NCBI RefSeq assembly: GCF_000317515.1
Contig: NC_019738.1
Span: forward strand, 5,544,001 to 5,608,000
Origin: Allocoleopsis franciscana PCC 7113
Lineage (GTDB): Bacteria > Cyanobacteriota > Cyanobacteriia > Cyanobacteriales > Coleofasciculaceae
Length of the DNA stretch: 64,000 nucleotides
Direction: 5' to 3'
Shown here: positions 25,037-34,824 of the stretch, one piece after another
Layout of the letters: every line of letters starts with the position of its first letter
Numbering within the stretch: the first letter of the stretch is position 1
Translations under genes and position numbers: made by a program
The notes under the pieces: generated by a model
Told to the model about the DNA's origin: nothing
Seen by the model: only the letters and a program-made list of their open reading frames with translations
Database searches by the model: none

Positions 25037-26990
25037 AGGAACGATTATTTGCGTCGATGATGAAAGGGTTGTACTGATTAGTCTCAGAGATCAGCTAACG
25101 CATCACTTGGGAAACGAGTACGAGATTGAATTAGCAGAAAGTGGTGATGAAGCTCTAGAGATTTTTGCTGAGTTACAAGAAGAAGAGATTGAAATTCCTC
25201 TGATTATCTCCGACCAAATTATGCCGGGAATGAAAGGGGATGAACTACTTTCTAATATTCGGATTCAGTATCCCAAAACCTTAAAAATTCTGTTAACTGG
25301 ACAGGCGAGTGCCGAAGCATTAGGTAATGCTGTTAACTCGGCTAACCTCTATCGTTACATTGCTAAACCTTGGGATGAAACAGACCTCTGTTTGACCGTT
25401 ACAGAAGCCATTCGGAGTTACTTCCAGGATAAACAATTAGCCGAACAATATCGAGCATTACAAAGAGCTAATGATGAATTGGAAGAATTAAACGCATCCC
25501 TTGAGCAGAAAATTGCAGAACGCACACTCGAATTTCAACAAGCAAAAGAAGCCGCTGAACACGCCAATCGTGCTAAAAGCGAATTTCTATCCAAAATGAG
25601 CCACGAACTGCGTACTCCCCTGAATGCCATCCTAGGTTTTACTCAAGTGATTACCCGCGACAAAGCTCTCAATCCAGTTCATCAGGAACACTTAGCAGTA
25701 ATTAAGCGTAGTGGCGAACATTTGCTGAGCCTGATTAATGATGTGCTAGAAATGTCCAAAATTGAGGCAGGTCGGATAACGCTCAATGAAAATACTTTTG
25801 ACCTTTTGCGTCTGCTTAGTAGTCTTGAAGAAATGCTACAACTCAAAGCTAAATCTAAGGGATTACAGCTAATTTTTCACTATGCTCCAGACCTTCCTCA
25901 ATATGTGCAAAGCGATGAAAGTAAATTGCGTCAAGTCTTGATTAACTTGATCGGAAACGCGATCAAATTTACTTCATCAGGAGGCGTGGCATTGCGAGTT
26001 GGCAGGCGTCAGAAATTAGAAGTCAAAATTCAGAATCGGGAATCGCTTCCTAAGTCCTTCTTCCTGTATTTTGAAGTAGAAGACACAGGCCCAGGTATAG
26101 CAGCCGACGACCTTGATAGTTTATTTGACCCGTTTGTGCAAACAAAAACAGGTAAGATTTCTCAAGAAGGCACGGGTTTGGGTTTACCGATTAGCAAACA
26201 ATTTGTGCAATTGATGGGAGGGACGATTACTGTCAGCAGTACTTTGGGTGCAGGAACAACGTTCAAATTTGATGTCAAAGTGAGACCTGCTGAGGCCGCT
26301 AGTATTCAAACAGGTGAATCCCGCCAAAGAGCGATCGCTCTAGCACCGAACCAACCCACCTATCGCCTCCTGGCTGTGGACGATCGTTGGGAAAGCCGCA
26401 AACTTCTAGTCCATTTACTCTCCCCACTGGGTTTCCAGGTGCGTGAAGCTGAAAATGGTCAAGAAGCTGTTGCTTTGTGGGAGAGTTGGCAGCCGCACCT
26501 AATATTGATGGATATGCAAATGCCTGTCATGGATGGCTATGAGGCAACCCAACAGATAAAAGCCCATTTGAAAGGTCAGGCTACTACAATTATTGCCTTA
26601 ACCGCCAGCGCGTTTGAAGCAGACCGGACTATGATTTTATCAGCCGGCTGCGACGACTTTTTGCGAAAGCCCTTTCGAGAAGAGGTGCTTTTAGAAAAAA
26701 TTGCCACTTACTTAGGAGTGCGCTACCTCTATGAAGATTCATCTCAACCCACTTCACAAAAACCAGAAGAAAAAGTTGAGGTACTCACACCTGAGGCACT
26801 TGTTGTGATGCCTACCCAATGGCAACAAGCTCTCTACTGGGCCGCAAAAGCCTGTAATGATGATGAGCTTCTCACCCTTATCGAACAAATCCCCGCACGC
26901 CATGCAGCTTTGAAGTCAGCTTTGGCAGATTTAGTTAATAACTTTAGTCTTGATGTAATCATTGATTTAACTCAAATATCTATATCATGA
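25029..26990 (+). CDS. Hybrid histidine kinase (receiver-HisKA-HATPase-receiver)
   Basis: A 653-residue soluble hybrid. The N-terminal receiver (about 1-130) has D62 in LIISDQIMPGMKGDE. A coiled coil (about 135-185) leads to HisKA with H192 in KMSHELRTPLNAILGF, HATPase with NLIGNAIKFT, DTGPGIA and GTGLGLPI, and a C-terminal receiver (about 455-575) with the acceptor in LILMDMQMPVMDGYEA. About 80 residues follow without a recognised domain, possibly a degenerate phosphotransfer helix bundle (QWQQALYWAAKACNDDELLTLIEQIP). It overlaps the upstream receiver gene by 8 bp and the downstream gene by 4 bp (ATGA). Confidence 0.93.
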   Translation: MSKGTIICVDDERVVLISLRDQLTHHLGNEYEIELAESGDEALEIFAELQEEEIEIPLIISDQIMPGMKGDELLSNIRIQYPKTLKILLTGQASAEALGNAVNSANLYRYIAKPWDETDLCLTVTEAIRSYFQDKQLAEQYRALQRANDELEELNASLEQKIAERTLEFQQAKEAAEHANRAKSEFLSKMSHELRTPLNAILGFTQVITRDKALNPVHQEHLAVIKRSGEHLLSLINDVLEMSKIEAGRITLNENTFDLLRLLSSLEEMLQLKAKSKGLQLIFHYAPDLPQYVQSDESKLRQVLINLIGNAIKFTSSGGVALRVGRRQKLEVKIQNRESLPKSFFLYFEVEDTGPGIAADDLDSLFDPFVQTKTGKISQEGTGLGLPISKQFVQLMGGTITVSSTLGAGTTFKFDVKVRPAEAASIQTGESRQRAIALAPNQPTYRLLAVDDRWESRKLLVHLLSPLGFQVREAENGQEAVALWESWQPHLILMDMQMPVMDGYEATQQIKAHLKGQATTIIALTASAFEADRTMILSAGCDDFLRKPFREEVLLEKIATYLGVRYLYEDSSQPTSQKPEEKVEVLTPEALVVMPTQWQQALYWAAKACNDDELLTLIEQIPARHAALKSALADLVNNFSLDVIIDLTQISIS

Positions 26991-28417
26991 ATAACCCTTC
27001 AATACTTGATGCTAAATCCGACATCTTGGTGGTTGACGATACGCGGGAAAATCTGCTGCTTTTAGCTACAATGTTGAGTGAATCGGGATATAAAGTCAGA
27101 AAAGCTATTAACGGTACTCTGGCTTTAGGAGCTGTAGAAATAGCTAAGCCAGACTTAATTTTGCTCGATATCAATATGCCTAATATTAATGGCTATGAAG
27201 TCTGTCAAAGATTGAAGGCTGACCAACAAACATCTGATATTCCAATAATTTTTATTAGCGCCTTAGATGAAGTTTTAGACAAGGTAAAAGCCTTTGAGGT
27301 TGGGGGTATTGACTATATCACAAAGCCATTTAAAATGCAAGAAATATTAGTCCGAATTAAAACTCATCTGACGATTTCTCTACAACAAAAACAATTGACT
27401 AAGCAAAATGCATGGTTGCAACTTTTACTAACAACAACAAAAGCGATCGGTGAAGCGGGCGATTTTCATGCGGCATTGGAAGTCACTCTCACGCAAGTTT
27501 GTGAAAAAATAGGTTGGGATTTCGGGGAATGTTGGCTACCTAATTCCCAGGCGACAGTTTTTGAATTGGGTACAGGCTGGTATGCCAGTGACCAACGTTT
27601 TGAGGAATTCAGACACAAGAGTAAGCCCATGACATTCGCGACTAACAGGGAATTTCTCAGGCAAATTTGCTTAAAACAGCAGTCTTGTTGGCTCACCGAT
27701 GTTTCCGTTGAACCTGGTGACGTTTTTCAAAGAAATCAACTTGCTGGTGAGGTTGGGTTAAAAGCCTGTTGGGGCGTTCCGATTCTTTGCGCTAACCAAG
27801 TTCTTGCAGTTTTGATGTTCTTAAAACAAGAAGCAAGCGAACCTGAACTGCAATTGTTTGACCTAGTGAATTCCCTGGCCATCCAGTTGAGTTCACTAAT
27901 TGAGCGCAAGCGTTCCGAGTCAGCCTTGCATGAGACTCAGCAACAGTTTGAAGCCATGACGGCGAACATTCCCGGTTGCGTGTATCGGGGCGTCGTTCAT
28001 ACCAATGGGAGGATGAAACTCCTCTATGCGAGCCAGGGAGAATATGAACTGAGTGGACTACACCCCCAAGAGGCAATGGCTCAACAAGAGCCTTTGGAAT
28101 CTCTTCCTGCCGATCGCCAAGCTGACTTCTATGAAGCGTTGAAAGCTGCCGCTCAGGCCCATAAGCCCATTACTCAGGAATACCCGATCGCCTCTGCAAC
28201 GGGTGAGATGAAGTGGGTGCGTAATAGTGCTCGATATACCCTGATGGATAATGGGGATGTGATAGTCGATGGAGTCGCGATTGATGTTAGCGATTGCCTT
28301 CGCAATAGCTTCACTTCAGGTGTTGCTGCCGAGGAGCGTTTACGACACCTAGAACATGCGATCGCCCATAGCGCACCGACAAAACCAAACACGGCGTCTC
28401 GTACTGGCATAAACTGA
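26987..28417 (+). CDS. Receiver-GAF-PAS protein lacking an output domain
   Basis: A 476-residue protein. The receiver at about 12-130 has D61 (LILLDINMPNINGYE) and the K in YITKPFK. A GAF domain covers about 140-305 (EVTLTQVCEKIGWDFGECWLP...LAIQLSSLIERKR) and a PAS domain about 315-440 (IPGCVYRGVVHTNG...DVSD). The last ~35 residues have no domain. Proteins of this layout normally continue into a kinase or GGDEF part, so it may be truncated at the 3' end or act by protein contacts. It overlaps the hybrid kinase gene by four bases and closes the operon. Confidence 0.88.
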   Translation: MNNPSILDAKSDILVVDDTRENLLLLATMLSESGYKVRKAINGTLALGAVEIAKPDLILLDINMPNINGYEVCQRLKADQQTSDIPIIFISALDEVLDKVKAFEVGGIDYITKPFKMQEILVRIKTHLTISLQQKQLTKQNAWLQLLLTTTKAIGEAGDFHAALEVTLTQVCEKIGWDFGECWLPNSQATVFELGTGWYASDQRFEEFRHKSKPMTFATNREFLRQICLKQQSCWLTDVSVEPGDVFQRNQLAGEVGLKACWGVPILCANQVLAVLMFLKQEASEPELQLFDLVNSLAIQLSSLIERKRSESALHETQQQFEAMTANIPGCVYRGVVHTNGRMKLLYASQGEYELSGLHPQEAMAQQEPLESLPADRQADFYEALKAAAQAHKPITQEYPIASATGEMKWVRNSARYTLMDNGDVIVDGVAIDVSDCLRNSFTSGVAAEERLRHLEHAIAHSAPTKPNTASRTGIN

Positions 28418-28539
28418 AGTTCATTCAATCCCCGAACTGGATAGGATACCCTTCCCCTACCTGTAGAGAGAGGGTAACTCAGGGTGGGAAATGTCACACT
28501 TCAATACCAGTGCATTGTGTTAAGGAGCATGAAGATTCT

Positions 28540-29268
28540 GTGATTGTTAACCAAGATGAGAAGGGTTGGGAAGTGATTTATCATCGCGCCCACGCTTTGC
28601 TGGCAGCACAACTGGCGGGACATTGGAAGAAAGAAAATTCACCCGTGCGCTTGTATGAGACGATCGCGGCGATATCCCATCACGACGATTTAGAGAAAGA
28701 ATGGGAAGAAAACCAACTCACTCCAGCGGGTACACCCCTAGATTTTACCCTCGACCCGTCTACGTCCCTGGACAAGTTGAGGGTGATGACAAAGAATGCC
28801 CTATACCGGGGACGGTGGGTAGCATTGCTCATCTCGAAGCACATGAGCTTTCTCAATGAGGGCAAACGTGGCGAGTCAGCTCAAATGGATCGCTTTTTGG
28901 ACGAACAACTCGAACATCAAGAGCATTGGCGCAAACAGTTAAAGCTGACGAAAAAGGACGTGGAGGACGCTTATGCCTTTATGCAAATGTTCGATCGTCT
29001 CTCACTTATCCTTTGCCAACGTCACTTACCTGTCGGCGAACGAGCACTAGAAATTGCTAAAGGACCCGATGGCAAGCGCTATGATGTGGTGCAGATGAAC
29101 GATGGTAAGGTAACAGTAAAACCCTGGCCTTTTGAACCGGAACCGTTTACCGTCAATATTGAGGCTATTGCCCTGGAGCAAGTGATGTTCAAAGATAACG
29201 ATGAACTCACACAAGCGCTTCAGAAAGCACCGATCAAGGTGTTGGAGTGGACGTTTGTCCAGCCCTAA
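28540..29268 (+). CDS. DUF3891 family protein
   Basis: A 242-residue soluble protein matching my memory of DUF3891: GWEVIYHRAHALLAAQLAGHW near the start, ISHHDDLEKEWEE, RWVALLISKHMSFL, the D/R-rich middle, FDRLSLILCQRHLP and the C-terminal barrel-like LEWTFVQP. The His-x-His-Asp pattern (SHHDD) suggests metal or phosphate binding, as in HD-like proteins, but no activity is established. GTG 28540 is chosen because AAGGAG lies upstream and the protein then begins VIVNQDE; an upstream in-frame GTG at 28510 is possible. It is on the same strand as the phosphorelay operon but 120 bp away. Confidence 0.8.
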   Translation: MIVNQDEKGWEVIYHRAHALLAAQLAGHWKKENSPVRLYETIAAISHHDDLEKEWEENQLTPAGTPLDFTLDPSTSLDKLRVMTKNALYRGRWVALLISKHMSFLNEGKRGESAQMDRFLDEQLEHQEHWRKQLKLTKKDVEDAYAFMQMFDRLSLILCQRHLPVGERALEIAKGPDGKRYDVVQMNDGKVTVKPWPFEPEPFTVNIEAIALEQVMFKDNDELTQALQKAPIKVLEWTFVQP

Positions 29269-29286
29269 CCGTTAAATTCACCCACA

Positions 29287-29358
29287 AGCTGGTGACAAGA
29301 TTCGAACTTGCGACCGGCGGTTTACAAAACCGCTGCTCTACCCCTGAGCTACACCAGC
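29287..29358 (-). tRNA. tRNA-Thr (anticodon UGU)
   Basis: Read on the minus strand the segment folds as a full cloverleaf. The acceptor stem GCTGGTG/CACCAGC is perfect, the D arm is GCTC...GAGC, and the anticodon stem GCGGT/ACCGC encloses the loop TTTGTAA, giving anticodon TGU. The T arm has GCAAG-TTCGAAT-CTTGT. CCA is not encoded. Discriminator base is T. Confidence 0.95.
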
Positions 29359-29647
29359 ATCTTAAATCAGCATAGCAAATTATGCAGGAATATCATTGCT
29401 ATGTCCAACGCTTCGCTATTTTAGCAAATTCTTTGAAAACTACCAAGTCCCAGAATCATCAGCTTTTGTGACATCCGGGCGGTGAGATGATACTTGCCTG
29501 CAAAATCTCAGAGCGCATCGTGTCGCTCTATTTTTTAATCGCTGACTACAGACAAATCTTGGTATCTGCGCTACTATTTTTTATTGTCAGTATTTTTAAA
29601 TACGGTATTCCCATAGATTAACCGTATTTTATTCAGGAATCAGGATA

Positions 29648-30745
29648 ATGATACTGTGGCAACGGCTGCTCCAGCTAAGTATACTACCCCCGTTGAGACG
29701 AAAGCTACTCCATTGGCAGCGACCGGGCTTCCTGAAAAGATTTGCGCTCCTATCTCTGGTGGGAATAATTTTGAGCGGAGCGATCGCCTCCTGCTCTGCG
29801 AGTAACGCCAACACCAGTAACGTCGAGTTAACCGTTGTTTCCTTCTCGGTCACGAGAGCCGCTTACGAAAATATTATCCCCCAGTTCATTAAAAAGTGGA
29901 AACAGGAGAAAAACCAGAACGTGACCTTTGTTCGCAGCTATGGCAGTTCTGGCACTCAAACCCGTTATGTCGTTGATCGCTTGGGGGCAGATATTGTCCA
30001 CCTATCCTTAGCACTTGACACCAATAAAATTGAGCAAGTCGGACTGATTCAACCGGGTTGGGAACAAGAATTTCCCAATAATGGGATTGTGACGCGATCG
30101 GTAGGAGCCATTATCACCCGCCCAGGCAATCCTAAAGGCATCAAAACCTGGGCGGATTTGGCACAAAAGAACGTCAACGTGATTACCGCTAATCCTAAAA
30201 CCTCTGGTGGTGCACGCTGGAATTTCCTCGCTTTGTGGGGTTCTGTGATCCAAACCGGAGGAGATGAGCGTCAAGCCCTGACATTAACGAGTCAAGTCTA
30301 TAAAAACGCACCCGTACTGCCCAGAGATGCCCGTGAAGCCAGCGATGTCTTCTTCAAGCAAGGTCAAGGAGATATCTTAATTAACTACGAAAACGAAGTT
30401 ATTTTAGCCGCACAGAAAGGTTTAAAACTTCCCTACATCGTACCAGAGGTCAACATCTCAATCGACAATCCTGTCGCGATTGTGGATAAAAATGTTGATA
30501 AACATGGCAATCGAGAAGTAGCAGAAGCCTTCGTTCAATACCTCTATACGCCAGAAGCCCAACGAGAATTCGCTAAAGTGGGATTTCGACCTGTAAACGC
30601 CACCGTCGCTCAAGAAGTAGCAAACCAGTATCCCCCTGTCAAAACCCTATTTACTATTCAAGAACTAGGAGGTTGGAACAAAGCCCAAAAGCAATTCTTT
30701 AAAGACGGTGCCGTCTTTGACAAAATTCAATCCAGCTTCAAGTAG
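29648..30745 (+). CDS. sbpA: Sulfate-binding lipoprotein SbpA
   Basis: A 365-residue periplasmic sulfate/thiosulfate-binding protein. The N-terminus is long and basic, then a hydrophobic stretch ends in a lipobox with C49 (LSGAIASC), so it is probably a lipoprotein. The mature part has family motifs VSFSVTRAAYENIIP, FVRSYGSSGTQTR, GADIVHLSLALD, TANPKTSGGARWNFLALWG and RDAREASDVFFKQGQGDILINYENE. It delivers sulfate to the CysTW permease encoded just downstream. The gap to cysT (218 bp) contains a GC-rich repeat-like segment (about 30845-30880). Confidence 0.93.
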   Translation: MILWQRLLQLSILPPLRRKLLHWQRPGFLKRFALLSLVGIILSGAIASCSASNANTSNVELTVVSFSVTRAAYENIIPQFIKKWKQEKNQNVTFVRSYGSSGTQTRYVVDRLGADIVHLSLALDTNKIEQVGLIQPGWEQEFPNNGIVTRSVGAIITRPGNPKGIKTWADLAQKNVNVITANPKTSGGARWNFLALWGSVIQTGGDERQALTLTSQVYKNAPVLPRDAREASDVFFKQGQGDILINYENEVILAAQKGLKLPYIVPEVNISIDNPVAIVDKNVDKHGNREVAEAFVQYLYTPEAQREFAKVGFRPVNATVAQEVANQYPPVKTLFTIQELGGWNKAQKQFFKDGAVFDKIQSSFK

Positions 30746-30963
30746 GAATAACGAAATTCCAGCTAACCCTCAATTTAGAAACTTGTACGCAGGTAAAAAC
30801 TCAGTATCTCTTCTCTCTTCCCTATGTTCTCTGTGCCTGGAGTGGTAGCCTACGGCAAGCCGCTACGCGTCTACGTTAAAAATACACTGACGAGACACTT
30901 CAATAGAACCTCTAAACCTTAACCAATCTCTACCTATCCCCATACTCTGCCAATTATTCTCTT

Positions 30964-31821
30964 ATGAGTGTATCTTCTCCATCCCAGCGAACTCCTGCGT
31001 GGAAGAGTCCAATTCATCACCTAAGTCGGTTTTCTTGGCCTTGGGGAATCACCATCGGGTATCTCACCATCATGCTACTTCTACCCGTGTCTGCCCTAAT
31101 CCTCAAGGCAAGTACAGAAAAACCGATTAACTTCTGGCGAATTGCCACTGAACCCATCGCCCTTGCCACCTATGAAGTCACCTTCGTCACAGCCTTAATT
31201 GCTGCACTCATCAATGCTGTTTTAGGACTTTTAGTTGCTTGGGTGTTAGTTCGATACGATTTTCCTTTTAGGCGGTTAGTGGATGGTTTTATCGATTTAC
31301 CCTTTGCTTTACCAACCTCTGTGGCGGGTTTGACCTTGGCAACCGTTTATAGCGAGAATGGCTGGATTGGTTCCCTACTTGCCCCTTTTGGGATTAAAGT
31401 CGCGTTCACTCGCTTAGGGGTCGGTGTGGCAATGCTATTTATTTCCTTGCCTTTCGTGGTGCGGACATTACAACCCGTATTGCAGGAAATGGAAAAAGAT
31501 ATTGAACAAGCCGCTTGGTCTTTAGGCGCTTCCCAATGGCAGACGTTTTGGCGAGTGGTTTTGCCCCCTTTAATGCCAGCGATTTTAACAGGTGTAGCAC
31601 TCGGCTTTTCCCGTGCTGTAGGTGAATATGGTTCGATTGTGATTGTTGCTGCCAATATTCCCTTTAAAGACTTAATTGCATCGGTACTGATTTTTCAACG
31701 TTTGGAGCAGTACGACTATAGTGGGGCAACCGTCATCGGCACGGTTTTGTTAAGCATTTCGCTGTTAATTCTTTTAGCCATTAACCTGATCCAAGCTTGG
31801 GGACGACGTTATGAACTCTGA
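30964..31821 (+). CDS. cysT: Sulfate ABC transporter permease CysT
   Basis: A 285-residue inner-membrane permease with six predicted helices and the ABC permease EAA-type loop ([27 protein letters not shown]). Motifs [36 protein letters not shown] and [21 protein letters not shown] are characteristic of CysT/CysU. It pairs with CysW, whose start lies 11 bases inside the end of this gene, so translation is coupled. Substrate assignment rests on similarity and on the sbpA gene upstream. Confidence 0.93.
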   Translation: MSVSSPSQRTPAWKSPIHHLSRFSWPWGITIGYLTIMLLLPVSALILKASTEKPINFWRIATEPIALATYEVTFVTALIAALINAVLGLLVAWVLVRYDFPFRRLVDGFIDLPFALPTSVAGLTLATVYSENGWIGSLLAPFGIKVAFTRLGVGVAMLFISLPFVVRTLQPVLQEMEKDIEQAAWSLGASQWQTFWRVVLPPLMPAILTGVALGFSRAVGEYGSIVIVAANIPFKDLIASVLIFQRLEQYDYSGATVIGTVLLSISLLILLAINLIQAWGRRYEL

Positions 31822-32698
31822 TCTAATTGGGCCGTCTTTCAATCCTAGTTCACCAGAGTCCCGCTCATCCTTACCCCCGAAGGAACGCCGTTGGGTTAAG
31901 CCCACTTTAATCGGGGTAGCGCTGGTCTACTTATCGTTAATTTTGTTTATCCCCATCCTCAACATTTTCATCCAAGCTTTTAAGGATGGATTAGGTGCTT
32001 TTTTGCATAACTTGACGGAACCCGATTTTATCTCTGCCATCAAGCTCACCCTCTTAGTCGCCCTAATTGTTGTACCGATTAATACTCTGTTTGGACTGTG
32101 TGCAGCTTGGGTACTCGCACGGCATCAATTTCCGGGCCGCACTTTTCTCATTAGCTTGATTGACCTTCCCTTTGCCGTCTCCCCAATTATCGCGGGTCTG
32201 ATGATTGTGCTGCTTTATGGGCGAAATGGGTGGTTTGGCCCAGCCCTAGAAGCAACCAATATAGACATTATTTTTGCCTTACCGTCTATTGTCCTAGCCA
32301 GTGCTTTTATCACCCTACCGTTTGTTGCTCGCGAGGTGATTCCCGTTTTAGAAGAAGTGGGTACTGAACAAGAAGAAGCTGCCAGAATCTTGGGAGCGAA
32401 CAGTTGGCAAATCTTCTGGCGCGTTACTCTTCCGAATATTCGATGGGGTCTACTGTATGGCGTTCTCCTGACGAATGCGCGAGTCATGGGTGAGATTGGT
32501 GCAGTCGCCGTTGTTTCTGGCAACCTGATTGGCAAAACTCAGACCCTGCCGCTGTTTGTCGAAGAAGCCTATAAACAGTATGAAACTCAGGCGGCTTTTT
32601 CCGCCGCTGTTTTGCTGGGCTGCTTGGCATTTGTCACTCTGATCCTCAAAGAAATTTTAGAGCGTAAAACCCACATTAAAGACGTTGAAGTTGAATAG
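31811..32698 (+). CDS. cysW: Sulfate ABC transporter permease CysW
   Basis: A 295-residue permease, the partner of CysT. It carries the EAA loop [30 protein letters not shown] and the typical [36 protein letters not shown] near the end. Six hydrophobic segments are visible. The ATG overlaps the cysT stop region by 11 bp. No cysA ATP-binding gene follows; a small NIL-domain gene does. Confidence 0.93.
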   Translation: MNSDLIGPSFNPSSPESRSSLPPKERRWVKPTLIGVALVYLSLILFIPILNIFIQAFKDGLGAFLHNLTEPDFISAIKLTLLVALIVVPINTLFGLCAAWVLARHQFPGRTFLISLIDLPFAVSPIIAGLMIVLLYGRNGWFGPALEATNIDIIFALPSIVLASAFITLPFVAREVIPVLEEVGTEQEEAARILGANSWQIFWRVTLPNIRWGLLYGVLLTNARVMGEIGAVAVVSGNLIGKTQTLPLFVEEAYKQYETQAAFSAAVLLGCLAFVTLILKEILERKTHIKDVEVE

Positions 32699-32708
32699 GA
32701 GGCAACCC

Positions 32709-33053
32709 ATGAACACCCATAGCACCAATGGCTTTCCAGATAATTCCCTGAAACCCATGGAATTAATCAGCGATACTGAGGTTTTGGGTGCGGATAGACC
32801 GACTCAAACTCGTATTCGCCTTCGCATTCCCAAACAATACAATCAGGAACCCATCATTTCACGCCTCGTTTCTGATCACGGTGTCACAGTGAATATTGCG
32901 GCGGCTCTGTTGGGGTCTAATGGGCGAGATGATGGTTGGTTTGATTTGGAATTGCGAGGCAGTAGTCGGCAAATCCAGAGCGCTTTGACTTATCTCGATG
33001 AAATGGATTTAGAGATTTGGGGCGAATCTAACCGGGAAGAAGATGGCTGGTAA
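32709..33053 (+). CDS. NIL-domain protein of the sulfate transport cluster
   Basis: A 114-residue protein whose central part (about 35-108) is a NIL domain: TRIRLRIPKQYNQEPIISRLVSDHGVTVNIAAALLG...DGWFDLELRGSSRQIQSALTYLDE. NIL domains occur on the C-terminus of MetN-type transporters and on ferredoxins, where they bind substrate or regulate. ATG 32709 has a good GGAGG site, so it is preferred over a longer frame beginning with TTG at 32685. It starts 10 bp after cysW and is likely cotranscribed. I recall similar small genes in cyanobacterial sulfate clusters. Confidence 0.85.
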   Translation: MNTHSTNGFPDNSLKPMELISDTEVLGADRPTQTRIRLRIPKQYNQEPIISRLVSDHGVTVNIAAALLGSNGRDDGWFDLELRGSSRQIQSALTYLDEMDLEIWGESNREEDGW

Positions 33054-33144
33054 GTTAAGGACTATACTTAACTTCGATGAAGGACTAGCCTAGCCTTCCC
33101 CTTGACTAGAAACTGCTACGACAGTTAGCAAAGCGAACCTTTCT

Positions 33145-33168
33145 TCGGGGGGATGAATTTCTCCCCGA
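33145..33168 (+). terminator. Hairpin after the sulfate cluster
   Basis: TCGGGG and CCCCGA, with a short A/T loop, form a stem about 90 bases after the NIL gene. It is followed by TTGTTGTG. It probably ends the sbpA-cysTW transcript. Confidence 0.5.
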
Positions 33169-33468
33169 TTGTTGTGTGGCGCTCCCTGCACTCTTAACTT
33201 CAAGTGGTAGACAGGACTTATGCCAAGGGACAAGGCATTTCTTTACCTTGCTGCTAGTGTTGGATGGTCAAATTGCCCTCTGTTCCAGTCGTTTTTTTAA
33301 ATTATTTAAATAAATCTTAAAATAAATTCATGTATTATCTTGAATATATCTAAACAAATATAAAAAACAGTAGAAATTCCCAATTTATATCAATAAGATG
33401 TATCGACATATAAGGCAAAAATTGTTTGCCTTACTTCATACAAAAAAATCCTCGTAATCATTCAAACC
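33169..33468 (+). promoter_or_regulatory. psbA upstream region
   Basis: The 300 bases before psbA are very AT-rich from about 33290 to 33430, as expected for a strongly expressed photosystem gene with promoter and leader elements. I cannot place -35 and -10 boxes with confidence. Confidence 0.45.
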
Positions 33469-34551
33469 ATGACAACCACCATACAGCGTCGCGAAAGCGG
33501 CAATCTGTGGGATCGCTTTTGCGATTGGGTCACCAACACCAACAACCGTATTTATGTAGGTTGGTTCGGTGTCCTGATGATTCCCACCCTATTAACGGCA
33601 ACCACCTGCTTCATCATTGCCTTCATCGCTGCTCCTCCTGTGGACATCGATGGTATCCGTGAGCCTGTTGCGGGTTCTCTGATTTATGGCAACAACATCA
33701 TCTCTGGTGCTGTTGTTCCTTCTTCCAACGCCATTGGCTTGCACTTTTATCCAATTTGGGAAGCCGCTTCTCTTGATGAGTGGCTTTACAACGGTGGTCC
33801 TTACCAGCTTGTTGTATTCCACTTCCTCATCGGCGTTTTCTGCTACATGGGTCGTCAGTGGGAACTCTCTTACCGCTTAGGGATGCGTCCTTGGATCTGT
33901 GTCGCTTATAGCGCTCCAGTTTCCGCCGCTACGGCTGTGTTCTTGATTTACCCCATCGGACAAGGTTCTTTCTCTGATGGTATGCCCCTGGGCATCTCTG
34001 GAACCTTCAACTTTATGTTTGTGTTCCAAGCTGAGCACAACATTCTGATGCACCCCTTCCACATGTTAGGTGTGGCGGGTGTGTTTGGCGGTTCTTTGTT
34101 CAGTGCAATGCACGGTTCTTTGGTTACTTCTTCTCTGGTACGTGAAACCACCGAAACCGAGTCTCAAAACTACGGTTACAAGTTCGGTCAAGAAGAAGAA
34201 ACCTACAACATCGTTGCAGCACACGGCTACTTCGGTCGTCTCATCTTCCAATATGCCAGCTTCAACAACAGCCGTTCTCTGCACTTCTTCTTAGGTGCTT
34301 GGCCGGTCGTTGGTATCTGGTTCACGGCGCTGGGTATTAGCACCATGGCGTTCAACCTGAACGGCTTCAACTTTAACCAGTCCGTTCTGGATTCTCAAGG
34401 TCGTGTGGTCAACACATGGGCGGATGTACTCAACCGCGCTAACTTGGGCTTTGAAGTAATGCACGAGCGCAATGCTCACAACTTCCCTCTGGATTTAGCT
34501 TCTGGTGAGGCTACTCCTATTGCTCTAGTGGCACCACAAATCAACGGCTAA
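33469..34551 (+). CDS. psbA: Photosystem II D1 protein
   Basis: A 360-residue D1 protein of the PSII reaction centre. The familiar five-helix sequence is intact, including [75 protein letters not shown] and the C-terminal 16-residue extension after A344 that is cut off on maturation. Residue 130 is Gln, the form (D1:1-like) usually linked to standard or low-light growth, as opposed to Glu-130. It is monocistronic with a terminator directly downstream. Other psbA copies would lie outside the window. Confidence 0.98.
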   Translation: MTTTIQRRESGNLWDRFCDWVTNTNNRIYVGWFGVLMIPTLLTATTCFIIAFIAAPPVDIDGIREPVAGSLIYGNNIISGAVVPSSNAIGLHFYPIWEAASLDEWLYNGGPYQLVVFHFLIGVFCYMGRQWELSYRLGMRPWICVAYSAPVSAATAVFLIYPIGQGSFSDGMPLGISGTFNFMFVFQAEHNILMHPFHMLGVAGVFGGSLFSAMHGSLVTSSLVRETTETESQNYGYKFGQEEETYNIVAAHGYFGRLIFQYASFNNSRSLHFFLGAWPVVGIWFTALGISTMAFNLNGFNFNQSVLDSQGRVVNTWADVLNRANLGFEVMHERNAHNFPLDLASGEATPIALVAPQING

Positions 34552-34572
34552 GAATTAGCTTCTAGCTGAATC

Positions 34573-34604
34573 AAAAGTGCTCTCCGAAAAGGGGGCGCTT
34601 TTTT
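34573..34604 (+). terminator. psbA terminator
   Basis: AAAAGTGC(TCTCC) pairs with (GGGGG)CGCTTTT, allowing G-U pairs, and runs into TTTTTT. It starts about 20 bases after the psbA stop and is a good rho-independent terminator. Confidence 0.75.
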
Positions 34605-34681
34605 GTTGTACAAAAGAAGCCTTATCTCTATGATTTTTAGCCAAATCTTGCACCATTCTCTTCGGACGCTCATCATCCGCT

Positions 34682-34824
34682 AAGAGTTTAAACTCTTGGC
34701 TCATAGATGAAGTCCACTTAAGTGGACTAAAATCCTTGTGTTGTCAGTTTTTAGTCCTCTACCCTTCGGGAACGCTAACGCGAACAGAGGACTTTATGTA
34801 TGAGCCAGGGATTTAAATCCCTGG
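34682..34824. repeat. Nested palindromic element (cloverleaf-like)
   Basis: Four palindromes occur in 143 bases: AAGAGTTTAAACTCTT (34682-34697), AGTCCACTTAAGTGGACT (34711-34728), AGTCCTCT/AGAGGACT (34753-34760 with 34786-34793) and CCAGGGATTTAAATCCCTGG (34805-34824). TTGGCTCATA-side bases 34697-34705 (TGGCTCATA) pair with 34799-34807 (TATGAGCCA), enclosing the second and third hairpins. It resembles dispersed elements common in cyanobacterial intergenic DNA. It is non-coding and may be a miniature mobile element or structured RNA. Confidence 0.7.

Noticed and set aside
28510..28539. Longer start for the DUF3891 gene
   Set aside because: The added ten residues precede the ribosome-binding site for the GTG at 28540 and do not fit the family start.
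33426..34479. Several frames antisense or frame-shifted to psbA
   Set aside because: All overlap the highly conserved D1 gene and reflect its codon bias.
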